Assembly (NCBI GenBank): GCA_002373855.1
Contig: DFKO01000055.1
Location: forward strand, 1 to 18,893
Length of the DNA stretch: 18,893 nt
Source of the DNA: Lachnospiraceae bacterium UBA3643
GTDB lineage: Bacteria > Bacillota > Clostridia > Lachnospirales > Lachnospiraceae
Reading direction: 5' to 3'
This document shows, piece by piece, positions 5,954 to 17,135 of this stretch. Under the pieces are notes generated by a model, which ran no database searches, had not been told where the DNA came from, and saw only the letters and a program-made list of their open reading frames with translations. Position numbers and translations under genes: made by a program. Position 1 is the first letter of the stretch. Every line of letters begins with the position of its first letter.

Positions 5954-7462
5954 TTAAAGGTTCGTGTAGCCCATCAGAGATTCGTCCACTTCCCTTGCCA
6001 CAGCTCTGCCTTCCGCAATAGCCCATACAACCAGAGACTGGCCTCTGTGCATATCTCCCGCAGTGAATATTTTATCAGCAGATGCTTTGTAAGAGCCCTT
6101 GCCGGTAGCCACATTTGTCCTGCCGTCGAGTTCTACCTTGAAGTCATCCGTCACATATTTCTCACTGCCGAGAAATCCGGCCGCAATGAGTACCAGATCG
6201 GCCTCAAGTTCCTTTTCCGTACCCTTAACCGGCTCCATCGTTATTTTACCTGTCTTTTTATCAGCCTTTCTCTCAAGTTCCACTGTCTTTACGGATTTTA
6301 CATTGCCCTTTTCGTCCTTTACAAATTCCGTCACGGTAGTCCTAAAGATTCTCGGATCCTTTCCATATAAATAAATGGCTTCCTCCTGGCCGTAATCAGT
6401 TTTTAATACTCTGGGCCATTCGGGCCAGGGATTACTCTCTGCCCTTTCCTTTGGAGCAGGTGGCATCATCTCGAGCTGTGTCACATCTGCGGCGCCCAGT
6501 CTGATACTTGTGCCCACACAGTCATTACCGGTATCTCCGCCTCCGATCACAACCACCTTTTTCCCTTTAAGGGAGCCGAATGAAAAATCGTTTGCTCCGA
6601 TCACTTTTGATGAGTCGTAATCATTATCCATCAGTTTTTTGCTGACTTCCTTAAGAAAATCAACGGCAAAATATATGCCCTTTGCATCACGGCCGGGTAC
6701 GCCTATATCTCTTGGGTTTGATGCACCGCAGCAGAGTACAATACTGTCATATTCAGCCAGTAGTTTTGAGGCCTTTACATCCTTACCGACATTTACATTA
6801 CACTTAAATACTATACCGGCTTCTTCCATCAGTTTTACACGCCTGTCTATGGCCCGTTTATCAAGCTTCATGTTGGGGATACCATATCTTAAGAGTCCTC
6901 CTGCTCTGTCATTTCTCTCATATACGGTTACGCTGTGTCCTCTCCTATTTAAGAGCTGGGCCGCCGCCAGTCCTGACGGTCCGCTTCCTATCACTGCGAC
7001 TTTCTTGCCTGTACGGACTTTAGGAATGTCTTCTTTTACAAGGTCATGTTCAAATGCATAATCAATAATCGCTCTCTCATTATCTTTTGTCGTGACAGGT
7101 CTGCAGTTTAGGCCGCATGTACATGCCGCCTCACAGAGAGCCGGGCATACTCTTGATGTAAATTCCGGAAAGCTGTGAGACTTTTTAAGTCTTAAGTATG
7201 CCTGCTCAAGGTTGCCTTTAAATACCAGTTCATTTGTCTCAGGTACCAGGTTGTGAAGAGGGCATCCGCTTGCCATGCCCGATATCATCACGCCCGCCTG
7301 GCAGAAAGGTACGCCGCAGTCCATACATCTGGCGCCCTGAGTCATCCTGTCTTTTTCAGGCAGCTGCGAGTGAAATTCATCAAAATTCTTTATTCTCTTT
7401 TCAGGTGCTACGGTCGGATTGTCTTTTCTCTCATAATCCATAAATCCTGTAGGTTTTCCCAT
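5954..7462 (-). CDS. gltD: glutamate synthase (NADPH) small subunit, 502 aa
   Basis: This subunit takes electrons from NAD(P)H through FAD and [4Fe-4S] clusters and passes them to the large subunit, where glutamine plus 2-oxoglutarate become two glutamates. The N-terminal cluster region has CMDCGVPFC (46-54), CPLHN (67-71) and CPALCEAACTCGLNC (106-120). The FAD site is VAVIGSGPSGLAAA (155-168) and the NAD(P)H site is VVVIGGGDTG (303-312). The length is in the normal range of about 470-500. The start is set at 7462 by AAGGAGG (7471-7477), 8 nt upstream. An ATG 12 codons earlier (7498) lacks such a site and would overlap gltB. It follows gltB by 23 nt, clearly in one operon. No terminator directly follows; the tRNA-Gln promoter begins 9 nt later. 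Confidence 0.97.
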   Translation of the reverse strand: MGKPTGFMDYERKDNPTVAPEKRIKNFDEFHSQLPEKDRMTQGARCMDCGVPFCQAGVMISGMASGCPLHNLVPETNELVFKGNLEQAYLRLKKSHSFPEFTSRVCPALCEAACTCGLNCRPVTTKDNERAIIDYAFEHDLVKEDIPKVRTGKKVAVIGSGPSGLAAAQLLNRRGHSVTVYERNDRAGGLLRYGIPNMKLDKRAIDRRVKLMEEAGIVFKCNVNVGKDVKASKLLAEYDSIVLCCGASNPRDIGVPGRDAKGIYFAVDFLKEVSKKLMDNDYDSSKVIGANDFSFGSLKGKKVVVIGGGDTGNDCVGTSIRLGAADVTQLEMMPPAPKERAESNPWPEWPRVLKTDYGQEEAIYLYGKDPRIFRTTVTEFVKDEKGNVKSVKTVELERKADKKTGKITMEPVKGTEKELEADLVLIAAGFLGSEKYVTDDFKVELDGRTNVATGKGSYKASADKIFTAGDMHRGQSLVVWAIAEGRAVAREVDESLMGYTNL

Positions 7463-7485
7463 GGTTTTAACCTCCTTAAGTATTC

Positions 7486-10400
7486 CTAAGAAACACACTT
7501 GTTAAATGCTTCTATCTGTGCTTCCTCAGGGCTCATGCCCTCCTCAATAAACTGCTCAGTATATGACATTATCTTTTTATAGTCAGCCGGAATGATCTTT
7601 TTGAATTTTCCAAGATAATTCTCAAAGTCATCAAGGATGGCTTTTGCCTTTACAGAGCCTGTATACTGCACATGATTCTCAAGCAGATTCTTAAGCATTT
7701 CTTTATCTGTCTTGTGCTCTACCTTTTCCATAAGTACCATCTCTTTATTGAGATTACGGTAGAGAGAATTGTACTCATCAAGAACATATGCCACACCGCC
7801 GCTCATACCTGCCGCAAAGTTTTTACCTGTAGTACCGATGATAACGGCAACACCGCCTGTCATATATTCGCATCCATGCTCTCCTACACCTTCAACTACT
7901 GCTTTTGCTCCCGAGTTTCTGACGCAGAATCTCTCACCTGCCATACCTGCGATATATGCTTCACCTGATGTTGCACCGTAGAGTGCAACGTTACCGATGA
8001 TAATATTGTTTTCCGCATCATATAGTGCATCAGCCGGAGCCTTGACTGATAAGTGTCCTCCCGAGAGTCCCTTGCCGAAATAATCATTGCTGTCGCCTGT
8101 CAGATTAAGTGTCAGACCTGCAGGTATAAATGCACCAAAGCTCTGTCCACCGGCTCCACGGCATTCGATTGAAACCGTGTCATCAGGCAGGCCCTCATGA
8201 TGATTTCTCGTTATCTCAGCTCCGATCAGTGTTCCGAAAGCTCTGTCCGTATTGCATACATCCGCCGTGCATGTTACTTTCTTTCCGGTCTTAACAGCTT
8301 TCTGGAGTTCCTTATTACCTGTAAGGAGTATCTCATCTTTTTTAGAATCAAGTTCAAAGTCATAAAGCGAATCAGGATTAAATATATTTCTGATATCATC
8401 CTTATTACCAAGGATTCCTGAGACATCTATCTTTGCACCGTTACCGGTTAAGTCATTCCTTCTCTTTAACAGGTCCGTTCTGCCTACAAGCTCATCTACC
8501 CTGCGTACGCCCAGCTTTGCCATATACTCTCTGAGTTCCTCAGCTACAAAGAGCATAAAGTTCTCAACATACTCAGGTTTTCCTATAAATCTCTTTCTAA
8601 GCTCAGGATTCTGTGTGGCAACACCCATAGGACATGTATCAAGATTGCATACACGCATCATGACACAACCAAGTGTTACAAGGGGCGCTGTTGCAAAACC
8701 AAATTCCTCTGCGCCGAGAATTGCAGCTATGGCAACATCCCTGCCGCTCATGAGTTTTCCGTCTGTCTCAATCACCACTCTGTCCCTGAGGCCGTTTTGC
8801 TTAAGAGTCTGGTGAGTCTCCGCAAGGCCAAGCTCCCAGGGCAGTCCCGCATTGTGAATAGAACTAAGTGGTGCCGCACCTGTCCCACCGTCATATCCTG
8901 ATATTAAGATGACTCCTGCACCTGCCTTGGCCACACCTGCCGCTATGGTTCCTACACCTGCCTCTGAAACAAGTTTTACGGAGATACGCGCATGCCTGTT
9001 TGCATTCTTAAGGTCGTAAATCAACTGGGCCAGATCCTCTATTGAGTAAATATCATGATGAGGCGGCGGAGAGATAAGGCTTACTCCCGGTGTCGAATGT
9101 CTTGTCTTTGCGATCCATGGATAAACCTTCTTACCGGGGAGATGGCCTCCTTCACCGGGCTTTGCACCCTGCGCCATCTTGATCTGTATCTCCCTTGCAC
9201 TGACCAGATATCTGCTGGTTACGCCAAATCGTCCGCTGGCCACCTGCTTGATTGCTGAGCTCCTGTCATGATCTGTACCGGCGCTCTCAAGTCTCTCGTC
9301 GCTCTCGCCGCCTTCACCGCTGTTTGACTTACCGTGTAGTCTGTTCATGGCAATCGCAAGTGCCTCGTGAGCCTCCTCTGAAATAGAACCGTATGACATG
9401 GCACCTGTCTTAAATCTCTTTACGATTTCTTTTGCACTCTCTACTTCACTTATATCAACAGGCTTGTCCGGATATGCAAAATCCATAAGACTTCTGATAT
9501 TGCCGGATTCCTCTTTATTAACCATCTCCGTGTAGAGTTTAAACTTGTTATAGTCTCCCTCTCTTGTAGCTGTCTGAAGCATGTGGATAGTCTGAGGATT
9601 GTATCTGTGTTCTTCTCCTCCGGAACGCATCTTGTGCCGTCCGATGGAATCGATTGTCATATCACAGTCAAGGCCCAGGGGATCAAATGCCCTCGAGTGC
9701 TGTCGGTCTGTTGCGGCAGAGATATCTTCTATGGTGATACCACCGATCCTTGATACTGTGCCGGTAAAATATTTGTCAATCACGGTTTTATCAATACCAA
9801 GAGCCTCAAATATACGACTGCCTCTGTATGACTGTATTGTTGATATTCCCATTTTTGAAGCAATCTTTACTATGCCCTGAATAACCGCATTGTCATAATC
9901 GCCTGCAGCAGCATAGTAATCTTTATCGAGCATACCGTCATCAATCAGTCTTGCGATCGAAGCATGTGCAAGATAAGGATTCACCGCGCATACACCGAAT
10001 CCAAGAAGCGCGGCAAAATGATGTACTTCCCTTGGTTCACCTGATTCAAGGATGAGTGACATCGCTGTACATTTCTTTGTGCGGACCAGGTGATTATGTA
10101 CTGCAGCTGCAGCAAGGAGAGATGGGATCGCCACATGGTTTTCATCAACGCCTCTGTCTGAGAGGATGAGGATGGTCACACCCTGCTTGTATGCTCTGTC
10201 TACCTCAACACACAGATGCTCGATAGCCCTGTCAAGAGGGGTACTCTTGTAATAAAGCATTGATACCTTGCTGGCCTTGAGTCCGGGTCTGTCGAGCTGC
10301 GAGATCTTCATAAGGTCGAGATCTGATAGAATTGGATTCCTGATCTTAAGCACTTCACAGTTTTCCGGTTTTTCCTCAAGGAGGTTACCTTCTTTGCCAA

Positions 10401-12021
10401 CATATATTGTTGTAGCTGTTACGATCTTTTCTCTGACTGCATCAATAGGCGGGTTTGTAACCTGTGCAAAGAGCTGTTTGAAATAGTTAAACAAAGGCTG
10501 ATACTGTTTTGAGAGAACAGCAAGGGGAGTATCCACACCCATGGCACCTATAGGTTCCGATCCGTTAAGGGCCATATTGCAGATCTGCTCTTTATACTCT
10601 TCGTATGTATATCCGAATGCTTTCTGGAGTCTCGTTAATTCGCCTGTAGTATATGACTTAACTCTCTCATTGGGTATTTTTATATCCGAGAGATTTACGA
10701 GGTTTGAATCAAGCCACTCACCATAAGGCTCTCTTGCTGCATAAATCTGCTTTAATTCTTCATCGAGGATTATCTTGCCCTGCTTTGTATCAACGAGGAG
10801 CATCTTTCCGGGATGAAGTCTCTCTTTCTTTAAGATGTGCTTTTCATCCACTATAAGAGCTCCTACCTCTGATGAGAGGATGACTCTGCCATCATCCATC
10901 ACATAATATCTGGAAGGACGCAGGCCGTTACGGTCAAGGATGGCACCCATTACATCACCGTCTGAAAAAAGGATTGATGCAGGTCCGTCCCATGGCTCCA
11001 TCATGGTTGCATAGTACTGATAAAAGTCTCTCTCCTGCTGGGTAATCGTATCGTTGTGTTCCCAGGGTTCAGGTATGAGTACCATCGCTGCAAGGGCAGG
11101 TTCCATACCACTCATTATCATAAATTCAAGAGCATTATCGAGCATGGCTGAGTCAGAGCCCTCTGCAGATATGATAGGGAGTACTTTTGTTAGTTCTTCA
11201 CTTGTAAAGGCCTTCGTGCTGATGGTCTCTTCTCTTGCGAGCATCTTGTCCACGTTGCCCTTGATCGTATTGATCTCACCGTTATGAACGATAAATCTGT
11301 TAGGATGTGCACGGAGCCAGCTGGGATTTGTATTTGTCGAGAATCTCGAGTGCACAAGTGCAACAGCTGATTCATAATCTTCATCCTGAAGATCGGCAAA
11401 AAATGTACGAAGCTGACTGACCAGAAACATTCCTTTGTATACTATCGTTCTGCCTGATAACGAAGGTACATATGTATTTTCATTACTCTGTTCAAATACA
11501 CGCCTTACGATATAAAGCTTTCTGTCAAAATCAAGATCGTCTGTTATATCAGCAGGTCTCTCAATAAATGCCTGGTAAATATAAGGTCTGCTGTCCAGAG
11601 CTTTCTGACCCAGTACTTTTTCAAATACTGTAACTTCTCTCCAGCCAAGGAACTTAAGGCCCTCTTTCTCGACAATGATCTCAAACATCTTCATGGCCTG
11701 ATTACGCTTGAGTTCATTTGCAGGAAAGAAAAACATACCAACACCATACTCACGCTCATTACCGATATTGATTCCAAGTTTCTTTGTGATCTTCTTAAAA
11801 TATTTATGAGGGATCTGGGTGAGTATACCGACACCGTCACCTGTCTTGCCCTCGCCGTCCTTACCTGCACGGTGCTCGAGGTTTTCCACGATCTTCAGTG
11901 CATCATCGACTATACCGTGACTTTTCTTTCCGTGGATATTAATTACTGCACCGATACCACAGTTGTCATGCTCAAAGCTCTCATCATATAGTGTTTTTAC
12001 CGGCTGATTATTGTCATTCAT
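7486..12021 (-). CDS. gltB: glutamate synthase (NADPH) large subunit, 1511 aa
   Basis: GOGAT large subunit, which completes ammonia assimilation with glutamine synthetase. The order is: a short propeptide, then the glutaminase domain starting at Cys21 in DNCGIG (so 20 residues must be removed), a central linking domain, the FMN domain from about residue 830 with [10 protein letters not shown] near 874, and a C-terminal GXGXG beta-helix (about 1250-1430). The 3Fe-4S ligands are visible as Cys1119, Cys1125 and Cys1130 ([12 protein letters not shown]). The full length of about 1500 shows it is the bacterial type, not the split archaeal type. Its ATG overlaps the pyrG stop by 8 nt (ATGAATGA), with AAGGAGG at 12031-12037 inside pyrG, so translation is probably coupled. 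The glutaminase and synthase sites are joined by an internal ammonia tunnel in this family. Confidence 0.98.
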   Translation of the reverse strand: MNDNNQPVKTLYDESFEHDNCGIGAVINIHGKKSHGIVDDALKIVENLEHRAGKDGEGKTGDGVGILTQIPHKYFKKITKKLGINIGNEREYGVGMFFFPANELKRNQAMKMFEIIVEKEGLKFLGWREVTVFEKVLGQKALDSRPYIYQAFIERPADITDDLDFDRKLYIVRRVFEQSNENTYVPSLSGRTIVYKGMFLVSQLRTFFADLQDEDYESAVALVHSRFSTNTNPSWLRAHPNRFIVHNGEINTIKGNVDKMLAREETISTKAFTSEELTKVLPIISAEGSDSAMLDNALEFMIMSGMEPALAAMVLIPEPWEHNDTITQQERDFYQYYATMMEPWDGPASILFSDGDVMGAILDRNGLRPSRYYVMDDGRVILSSEVGALIVDEKHILKKERLHPGKMLLVDTKQGKIILDEELKQIYAAREPYGEWLDSNLVNLSDIKIPNERVKSYTTGELTRLQKAFGYTYEEYKEQICNMALNGSEPIGAMGVDTPLAVLSKQYQPLFNYFKQLFAQVTNPPIDAVREKIVTATTIYVGKEGNLLEEKPENCEVLKIRNPILSDLDLMKISQLDRPGLKASKVSMLYYKSTPLDRAIEHLCVEVDRAYKQGVTILILSDRGVDENHVAIPSLLAAAAVHNHLVRTKKCTAMSLILESGEPREVHHFAALLGFGVCAVNPYLAHASIARLIDDGMLDKDYYAAAGDYDNAVIQGIVKIASKMGISTIQSYRGSRIFEALGIDKTVIDKYFTGTVSRIGGITIEDISAATDRQHSRAFDPLGLDCDMTIDSIGRHKMRSGGEEHRYNPQTIHMLQTATREGDYNKFKLYTEMVNKEESGNIRSLMDFAYPDKPVDISEVESAKEIVKRFKTGAMSYGSISEEAHEALAIAMNRLHGKSNSGEGGESDERLESAGTDHDRSSAIKQVASGRFGVTSRYLVSAREIQIKMAQGAKPGEGGHLPGKKVYPWIAKTRHSTPGVSLISPPPHHDIYSIEDLAQLIYDLKNANRHARISVKLVSEAGVGTIAAGVAKAGAGVILISGYDGGTGAAPLSSIHNAGLPWELGLAETHQTLKQNGLRDRVVIETDGKLMSGRDVAIAAILGAEEFGFATAPLVTLGCVMMRVCNLDTCPMGVATQNPELRKRFIGKPEYVENFMLFVAEELREYMAKLGVRRVDELVGRTDLLKRRNDLTGNGAKIDVSGILGNKDDIRNIFNPDSLYDFELDSKKDEILLTGNKELQKAVKTGKKVTCTADVCNTDRAFGTLIGAEITRNHHEGLPDDTVSIECRGAGGQSFGAFIPAGLTLNLTGDSNDYFGKGLSGGHLSVKAPADALYDAENNIIIGNVALYGATSGEAYIAGMAGERFCVRNSGAKAVVEGVGEHGCEYMTGGVAVIIGTTGKNFAAGMSGGVAYVLDEYNSLYRNLNKEMVLMEKVEHKTDKEMLKNLLENHVQYTGSVKAKAILDDFENYLGKFKKIIPADYKKIMSYTEQFIEEGMSPEEAQIEAFNKCVS

Positions 12022-13639
12022 TATTTCCTGCCTCCTTTTTTCTTTTTCGGGCTACTGCACTTTCTATAAATCCCCTGAACAATGGATGGGGCTTGTCAGG
12101 TCTGGACTTAAATTCCGGATGAGCCTGAGTGGCCACATAAAACGGATGATCTTCTATCTCTATCATTTCAACAATACGTCCGTCAGGTGATATCCCGGAC
12201 AGTGTCATTCCGTGGGACGTAAGGATCTCTCTGTAATCATTATTAACTTCATATCTGTGTCTGTGTCTCTCTGATATCTCTTTCCTGCCATAGAGCCTGT
12301 ATGCAACCGTATCCTCCCCCAGTACGCAGGGATAAGCCCCCAATCTTAACGTACCTCCGAGATTTTCTGCTCCGTCATGTCCGGGCAGGAAACAGATAAC
12401 GGGATTTTTTGTCTCAGGATTAAACTCAATACTGTCTGCATCCTTTATGCCACAAATATTTCTGACAAACTCGATTATCGCCAGCTGCATTCCAAGACAT
12501 ATTCCTAGGTATGGTATCTTATTTTCTCTTGCATATTTTGCGGCGAGGATCTTGCCGTCCGTGCCTCTCGTTCCGAATCCTCCCGGAACAAGTATTCCAT
12601 CTACATCTGATAAGCGGCCGTCTACTGTCTCTTCATTAATCTCTTCCGAATCGATCCATTTAATTTCCACATCCGCCCTGTTTGCTATACCGCCGTGACG
12701 TAGAGCTTCTGCAACGCTTAAGTATGCATCATGGAGCTCCACATATTTCCCGACCAGTCCTATTTTTACTGTATCCTCCGGTGAGTGATATGCCTCCACC
12801 ATTTCCTTCCATTCTGAGAGATCAGGTTCCGGGCACTTTATCTTCAGACATTCGCACACTGCCTGGGCCAGATGTTCCTCCTCCATCATGAGAGGCACTT
12901 CATATAATGACTTGGCATCAAGATTCTGGAGGACATGCTCTTTCTTTACGTTACAGAAGAGTGCGATCTTTTCACGCATGTGATCATCTATGGGATAATC
13001 GGATCTGCATACCAGGATGTCAGGCCATATACCCATGCTCTGCAGACTCTTTACACTCATCTGAGTAGGCTTTGTCTTCATCTCTCCCGATGCCTTAAGA
13101 TATGGTATTAATGTGACCTGTATGATGATCGCATTTTCTCTCCCAACCTCTGCCTGAAACTGTCTGATCGACTCAAGAAAAGGCTGACTCTCGATATCTC
13201 CGACCGTTCCGCCTATTTCGATTATCGATATGGTCTCTTCATCATCGCTTTTGGCTCTGTATATCCTGTCCTTGATCTCGTTTGTAATATGAGGAATGAC
13301 CTGGACTGTGCCGCCGCCGTAATCTCCGTGTCTCTCTTTGTTTAATACGGACCAGTAAATCTTTCCCGTTGTGACATTTGAATTTTTGTCAAGGCTCTCA
13401 TTTATGAATCTCTCATAATGCCCCAGATCCAGGTCTGTCTCCGTACCGTCATCTGTGACGAATACTTCACCGTGCTGGATGGGATTCATCGTCCCCGGAT
13501 CCACATTGATATACGGATCAAATTTCTGCATGGTCACATGATATCCCCTTGCCTTTAACAGTCTGCCGAGTGATGCTGCCGTTATTCCTTTTCCAAGACC
13601 GGATACCACACCACCGGTCACAAATACATACTTAACCAT
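12014..13639 (-). CDS. pyrG: CTP synthase, 541 aa
   Basis: CTP synthase aminates UTP to CTP with ATP and ammonia drawn from glutamine. The synthetase half begins with the P-loop SGLGKG (13-18) and has [14 protein letters not shown] (141-154). The class I amidotransferase half carries the nucleophile Cys381 in GICLGMQLA and the His507/Glu509 pair in AHPEF. The length of 541 is typical. It starts 2 nt after the asnB stop, with GGGAG (13647-13651) lying across the asnB end. Its own stop lies inside gltB, so asnB-pyrG-gltB are likely translationally coupled. Placing CTP synthase inside a GOGAT operon ties pyrimidine amination to nitrogen supply. No sign of damage was seen. Confidence 0.98.
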   Translation of the reverse strand: MVKYVFVTGGVVSGLGKGITAASLGRLLKARGYHVTMQKFDPYINVDPGTMNPIQHGEVFVTDDGTETDLDLGHYERFINESLDKNSNVTTGKIYWSVLNKERHGDYGGGTVQVIPHITNEIKDRIYRAKSDDEETISIIEIGGTVGDIESQPFLESIRQFQAEVGRENAIIIQVTLIPYLKASGEMKTKPTQMSVKSLQSMGIWPDILVCRSDYPIDDHMREKIALFCNVKKEHVLQNLDAKSLYEVPLMMEEEHLAQAVCECLKIKCPEPDLSEWKEMVEAYHSPEDTVKIGLVGKYVELHDAYLSVAEALRHGGIANRADVEIKWIDSEEINEETVDGRLSDVDGILVPGGFGTRGTDGKILAAKYARENKIPYLGICLGMQLAIIEFVRNICGIKDADSIEFNPETKNPVICFLPGHDGAENLGGTLRLGAYPCVLGEDTVAYRLYGRKEISERHRHRYEVNNDYREILTSHGMTLSGISPDGRIVEMIEIEDHPFYVATQAHPEFKSRPDKPHPLFRGFIESAVARKRKKEAGNNE

Positions 13640-13641
13640 TT

Positions 13642-15219
13642 TTATTCTCCCGATGCACCATAGTTTGAAAGTACTCTCGCAGAAGGATCGTTTACATTAC
13701 ATCCTTCCCATTCCTTGTTAGGCATCCAGAAATCAACTACCATCCCTGCCTGATGAGGATAATGCTTTTCAAATATCTGTCTGTATAAAAGAGATTCCTT
13801 TGTGAAAGGCCTTGCATGGTCATACTCTAGGGCCATTGCCTCAAACTCTTCCTCTGTATACTTCTGCTCTGCATACTCTTTCAGATAATCGACCATTGAA
13901 TGACCAACCGCATCAGAAAATGCAGCCTTCTCCCTCATCAGGATGTCATACGGGAGATAGTCGCCTTCAAACGCATGACGGAGGAGATATTTTCCTTTGT
14001 TATATTTATTCATTTTCATCTCAGGATCTATGCTCATTACATATGAGACAAAATCAAGATCTCCGAAGGGAACTCTTGCTTCCATGGAGTTTGATGATAT
14101 ACATCTGTCAGCCCGGAGTACATCATACATATAAAGTTCTCTGATACGCTTTGCCGCCTCATCCTGAAAGCTCTTTGCATCAGGAGCAAAGTCTGTATAT
14201 TTATATCCAAAGAGTTCATCAGATATCTCACCTGTCATCAGCACTCTGATATCTGTCTGCTCATGAATGGCTTTACAGATTAAATACATTCCGATACTTG
14301 CACGAATCGTGGTGATATCGTATGTACCGAGGATTCCGATCACTTCATCAAGAGCATTTATAACATCTTCTTTTGTGATGATGATCTCTTTATGATCACT
14401 GCCAAGGTATTCAGCAACTTCCTTTGCATACTTTAAATCTATGGCATCAGTGTTCATACCGATGGCAAACGTACGGATCGGCTTTTTTAAAAGCTTTGCC
14501 GATACTGCACATACAAGGGAACTGTCAAGGCCGCCGCTTAGCAAAAATCCAAGTGGAGCATCTGCATCAAGTCTTTTTTCAATACCTGCTACAAGTTTGT
14601 CATGGATATTTCTGCATACTGTCTCTAGGTCATCCCTGACTACTGTATCTACCTTAGTCATATCCCTGTAACATACAAACTCGCCATCCTTGTAATAATG
14701 GCCCGGTGGGAAAGCTTTGATTTCCTCTACCAGTCCGGTCAGGTTTTTTGCCTCGCTGGCAAATACTATCTCTTTATCAACTGTATATCCGTAAAAGAGA
14801 GGCCTGATACCTATCGGATCCCTTGATGCGATCAGTTCATCTTTTTCTCCATCGTAAATGATGCAGGCATATTCCGCATCAAGCATTGCAAACATGTCCG
14901 TGCCGTACTTTTCATACATGGGGAGCAATACTTCACAGTCTGAATCACTGACAAATGTATACTCTGACTCGAGCTCTTTTTTGATCTTTCTGAATCCGTA
15001 TATCTCTCCGTTACATACAACAGCTCTGCCGTTTAGTTCAAAGGGCTGCATACCTTCCTCATGTAGTCCCATGATAGCCAGCCTCTCAAATCCGAGTGTT
15101 ACATCACCGTATGATGTGATACGCTGCATATCCGGTCCTCTTGAAGTAGTCTTGTCAAAATGAAGTTTAAATTCTTCTTTTGTAATACCTGTTCCTTTAT
15201 ATCCCATAATGGAGCACAT
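13642..15219 (-). CDS. asnB: asparagine synthase (glutamine-hydrolysing), 525 aa
   Basis: AsnB makes asparagine from aspartate, ATP and glutamine. The start MCSIMG gives Cys2 as the nucleophile after Met removal. The glutaminase domain shows SRGPD (26-30) and CNGEIYG (69-75). The synthetase domain has the ATP-pyrophosphatase loop SGGLDSS (228-234), and then TTIRAS and [10 protein letters not shown]. The length is near the roughly 550 of E. coli AsnB. The start at 15219 is chosen because AGGAGG lies 8 nt upstream and because the Cys must be residue 2. An in-frame ATG 17 codons earlier (15270) lies within a hairpin and lacks a ribosome binding site. A 103-nt spacer with hairpins separates it from amt, and pyrG follows 2 nt after its stop. 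Confidence 0.96.
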   Translation of the reverse strand: MCSIMGYKGTGITKEEFKLHFDKTTSRGPDMQRITSYGDVTLGFERLAIMGLHEEGMQPFELNGRAVVCNGEIYGFRKIKKELESEYTFVSDSDCEVLLPMYEKYGTDMFAMLDAEYACIIYDGEKDELIASRDPIGIRPLFYGYTVDKEIVFASEAKNLTGLVEEIKAFPPGHYYKDGEFVCYRDMTKVDTVVRDDLETVCRNIHDKLVAGIEKRLDADAPLGFLLSGGLDSSLVCAVSAKLLKKPIRTFAIGMNTDAIDLKYAKEVAEYLGSDHKEIIITKEDVINALDEVIGILGTYDITTIRASIGMYLICKAIHEQTDIRVLMTGEISDELFGYKYTDFAPDAKSFQDEAAKRIRELYMYDVLRADRCISSNSMEARVPFGDLDFVSYVMSIDPEMKMNKYNKGKYLLRHAFEGDYLPYDILMREKAAFSDAVGHSMVDYLKEYAEQKYTEEEFEAMALEYDHARPFTKESLLYRQIFEKHYPHQAGMVVDFWMPNKEWEGCNVNDPSARVLSNYGASGE

Positions 15220-15253
15220 ATCGTTTTCCTCCTGTTTATTATCAAAAATACAT

Positions 15254-15288
15254 CTAAGGAAACGCCGCAATATACGACGTTTCCTTAG
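15254..15288 (-). terminator. strong hairpin between amt and asnB (terminator or attenuator)
   Basis: CTAAGGAAACG pairs perfectly with CGTTTCCTTAG, and three inner pairs including a U-G extend it to 14 bp around a 7-nt loop on the minus strand. A TTTTT run starts 4 nt after the stem, not directly after it, so termination may be partial. It lies in the only sizeable gap between amt and the asnB-pyrG-gltBD group, where it could lower read-through or protect an mRNA end. Confidence 0.6.
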
Positions 15289-15298
15289 AATAATGCAA
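15269..15298 (-). promoter_or_regulatory. weak candidate promoter for asnB inside the hairpin
   Basis: TTGCAT (15293-15298) and TATATT (15269-15274) lie 18 nt apart on the minus strand, with the -10 in the hairpin loop. This would allow asnB-pyrG-gltBD transcription independent of amt. Both boxes are imperfect and the match may be chance. Confidence 0.25.
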
Positions 15299-15308
15299 TC
15301 AGTGCATT
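15292..15308 (-). promoter_or_regulatory. small hairpin after the amt stop codon
   Basis: AATGCA and TGCATT form a 6-bp stem with a 5-nt loop, 13 nt after the amt stop and just before the larger hairpin. The tandem pair of hairpins resembles a processing or attenuation region. No regulator can be named from the sequence. Confidence 0.35.
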
Positions 15309-15321
15309 TTTCTTTTCCTAA

Positions 15322-17076
15322 TTATTCAACATCCTGAAGTGCATCAAAGTCCTCTTCGCCGGTCCTGATCTTTACGACCTTCTCAACAGGATATACAAAT
15401 ATCTTTCCGTCTCCTATATGGCCTGTGTAGAGTGCTTTCTTTGCCGCATTGATTACTGATTCTACAGGAATCTTGCTTACTACCACTTCTACCTTTACTT
15501 TAGGAAGCAATGTTGCATCAACTTCAACTCCACGGTATCGCTCACCGGCACCCTTCTGGACACCACAACCCATTACCTGAGTTACTGTCATACCGGTTAC
15601 ACCAAGGTCATTCATGGCCTTACGAAGTGTATCGTATCTTGAAAGCCTTGCAATGATCACCACCTTGCTGATTCCGGTTGAAGGTAAAGCGTTGACAACC
15701 TTTACTGCAGCATCCTTTGCTGCATCGCTTGCTTCTTCGTACTCATCTGAACCGAGGCTTGTGTTTTCGTTTATATCCATTGTCATGGTGTTTGAAATAT
15801 CCATGATCGAGAATCCTGCATAAGCAGATGTGAGTCCGTGCTCTGTTCTGTCAAGACCGATGATTTCCTCTTCTTCTGAAACCCTGAGGCCGTTAATAAG
15901 TTTGATGAGACCGTAAGTAATGAGGATAGTCACTACTGTCCAGGCAATTGTCACGCCCATACCACCGAGCTGTTTGATAAGCTGGCCTGCTCCGCCTCCG
16001 TAGAAGAGGCCTTTTGTAATACCTGCAAGCTCAAATCCGGGAGCTGCATCTGTAGCAAAGAGCCCTACAGCAATCGTTCCCCAGATACCGTTAAACATAT
16101 GGACTGCCACGGCACCGACAGGATCATCTACATGAAGTACGTTATCTGTAAACCATACACCGAATACTACGAGGAGTCCGGCAACCAAACCGATGACTGC
16201 CGATCCTGCACAGTCAGTCACATCGCAGGGAGCTGTGATAGCTACAAGACCTGCAAGTGAAGCGTTGAGACACATTGATACATCGGGCTTACCATACTTA
16301 ACCCATGTGAATACCATACATACTACTGTTGAAACTGCGGGAGCAACTGTTGTGGTGAGGAATACAGATCCAAGTGTATCGACATCTGTTGCTGCTGCTC
16401 CGTTAAATCCATACCAGCCAAGCCAGAGGATGAATACGCCAAGTGCTGCGATTACAAGGTTATGCCCGGGAAAAGCATTTACTTTTGTGACCTTTCCGTT
16501 TTTATCTTTCACAAATTTACCGATACGGGGTCCCAGCATTGATGCACCGATGAGAGCACATATACCACCAACCATGTGGATACAGTTAGAACCTGCATAA
16601 TCATGAAATCCCCACTCAGCAAGGAATCCGCCGCCCCATGTCCAGTGAGCTTCTATCGGATAGATAACTGCCGAGATCACTGCTGAGTATATGCAGTATG
16701 ATGAAAACTTTGTTCTCTCTGCCATGGATCCTGATACGATAGTCGCTGTAGTCGCACAGAATACCAGGTTGAATACAAATGATGAGTAATCAAAATTTCC
16801 GTAGTTTGAAAATACGTCAAATGAAAACTTTCCGGCAAATCCGCCAAGCATATTCTCGCCAAGCATAAGTGAAGCACCGCAGATAAACCACATCACCGTA
16901 CCGATGCAGAAATCCATCAGGTTCTTCATGATGATATTTCCCGAGTTTTTTGCTCTGGTGAAACCGGCTTCACACATTGCAAATCCGGCCTGCATCCAGA
17001 ATACCAGCGCAGCTCCTATCAGGAACCATACGCCATACACTTCTCCGTGTATTGCATCTAAAATTTCAGTTGCCAT
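15322..17076 (-). CDS. amt: ammonium channel with fused C-terminal P-II signalling domain, 584 aa
   Basis: The Amt part (1 to about 410) is a multi-pass membrane channel for ammonium. The twin pore histidines are His167 and His326, the periplasmic gate candidates include Phe106 and Phe224, and Asp159 sits where E. coli AmtB has Asp160. The Amt C-tail GLRVSEEEE (396-404) is present. After a linker (about 411-469) comes a complete P-II (GlnB/GlnK) domain, 470-584. It has Gln507 in the ATP/2-oxoglutarate position, T-loop Tyr514 in ERYRGVE, the B-loop TGHIGDGKIFV (551-561) and KIRTGEEDFDAL at the end. P-II normally docks on AmtB as a separate trimer; here it is tethered, so gating by ATP and 2-oxoglutarate in cis is the inferred job. 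GGAGG lies 8 nt before the ATG. The gene sits only 26 nt after the T-tract of the glnA terminator. Confidence 0.96.
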   Translation of the reverse strand: MATEILDAIHGEVYGVWFLIGAALVFWMQAGFAMCEAGFTRAKNSGNIIMKNLMDFCIGTVMWFICGASLMLGENMLGGFAGKFSFDVFSNYGNFDYSSFVFNLVFCATTATIVSGSMAERTKFSSYCIYSAVISAVIYPIEAHWTWGGGFLAEWGFHDYAGSNCIHMVGGICALIGASMLGPRIGKFVKDKNGKVTKVNAFPGHNLVIAALGVFILWLGWYGFNGAAATDVDTLGSVFLTTTVAPAVSTVVCMVFTWVKYGKPDVSMCLNASLAGLVAITAPCDVTDCAGSAVIGLVAGLLVVFGVWFTDNVLHVDDPVGAVAVHMFNGIWGTIAVGLFATDAAPGFELAGITKGLFYGGGAGQLIKQLGGMGVTIAWTVVTILITYGLIKLINGLRVSEEEEIIGLDRTEHGLTSAYAGFSIMDISNTMTMDINENTSLGSDEYEEASDAAKDAAVKVVNALPSTGISKVVIIARLSRYDTLRKAMNDLGVTGMTVTQVMGCGVQKGAGERYRGVEVDATLLPKVKVEVVVSKIPVESVINAAKKALYTGHIGDGKIFVYPVEKVVKIRTGEEDFDALQDVE

Positions 17077-17101
17077 AATATTTTCCTCCGGTTTTTTCCG
17101 T

Positions 17102-17135
17102 AAAAAAGGGCACGTTTCCCAAAGGAAACGCGCCC
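17102..17135 (-). terminator. rho-independent terminator/attenuator between glnA and amt
   Basis: On the minus strand a 12-bp stem, GGGCGCGTTTCC with GGAAACGTGCCC (one G-U pair), closes a four-base loop and is followed by TTTTTT (17102-17107). The stem is fully paired only when read on the minus strand, which fits termination of glnA. Only 25 nt separate the T-tract from the amt start codon, leaving little room for an amt promoter after it. Amt is therefore probably expressed by read-through. Confidence 0.9.

Noticed and set aside
7463..7498. Upstream ATG of gltD adding 12 residues
   Set aside because: It would overlap the gltB stop and has no ribosome binding site, whereas ATG 7462 has AAGGAGG at ideal spacing.
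15220..15270. Upstream ATG of asnB adding 17 residues
   Set aside because: It lies in a hairpin, has no ribosome binding site and would bury the required N-terminal Cys.
15254..15308. ANTAR-type two-hairpin antitermination target between amt and asnB
   Set aside because: The known target has paired hairpins with six-base loops bearing A at position 1 and G at position 4. The loops here are 5 and 7 nt and do not fit.
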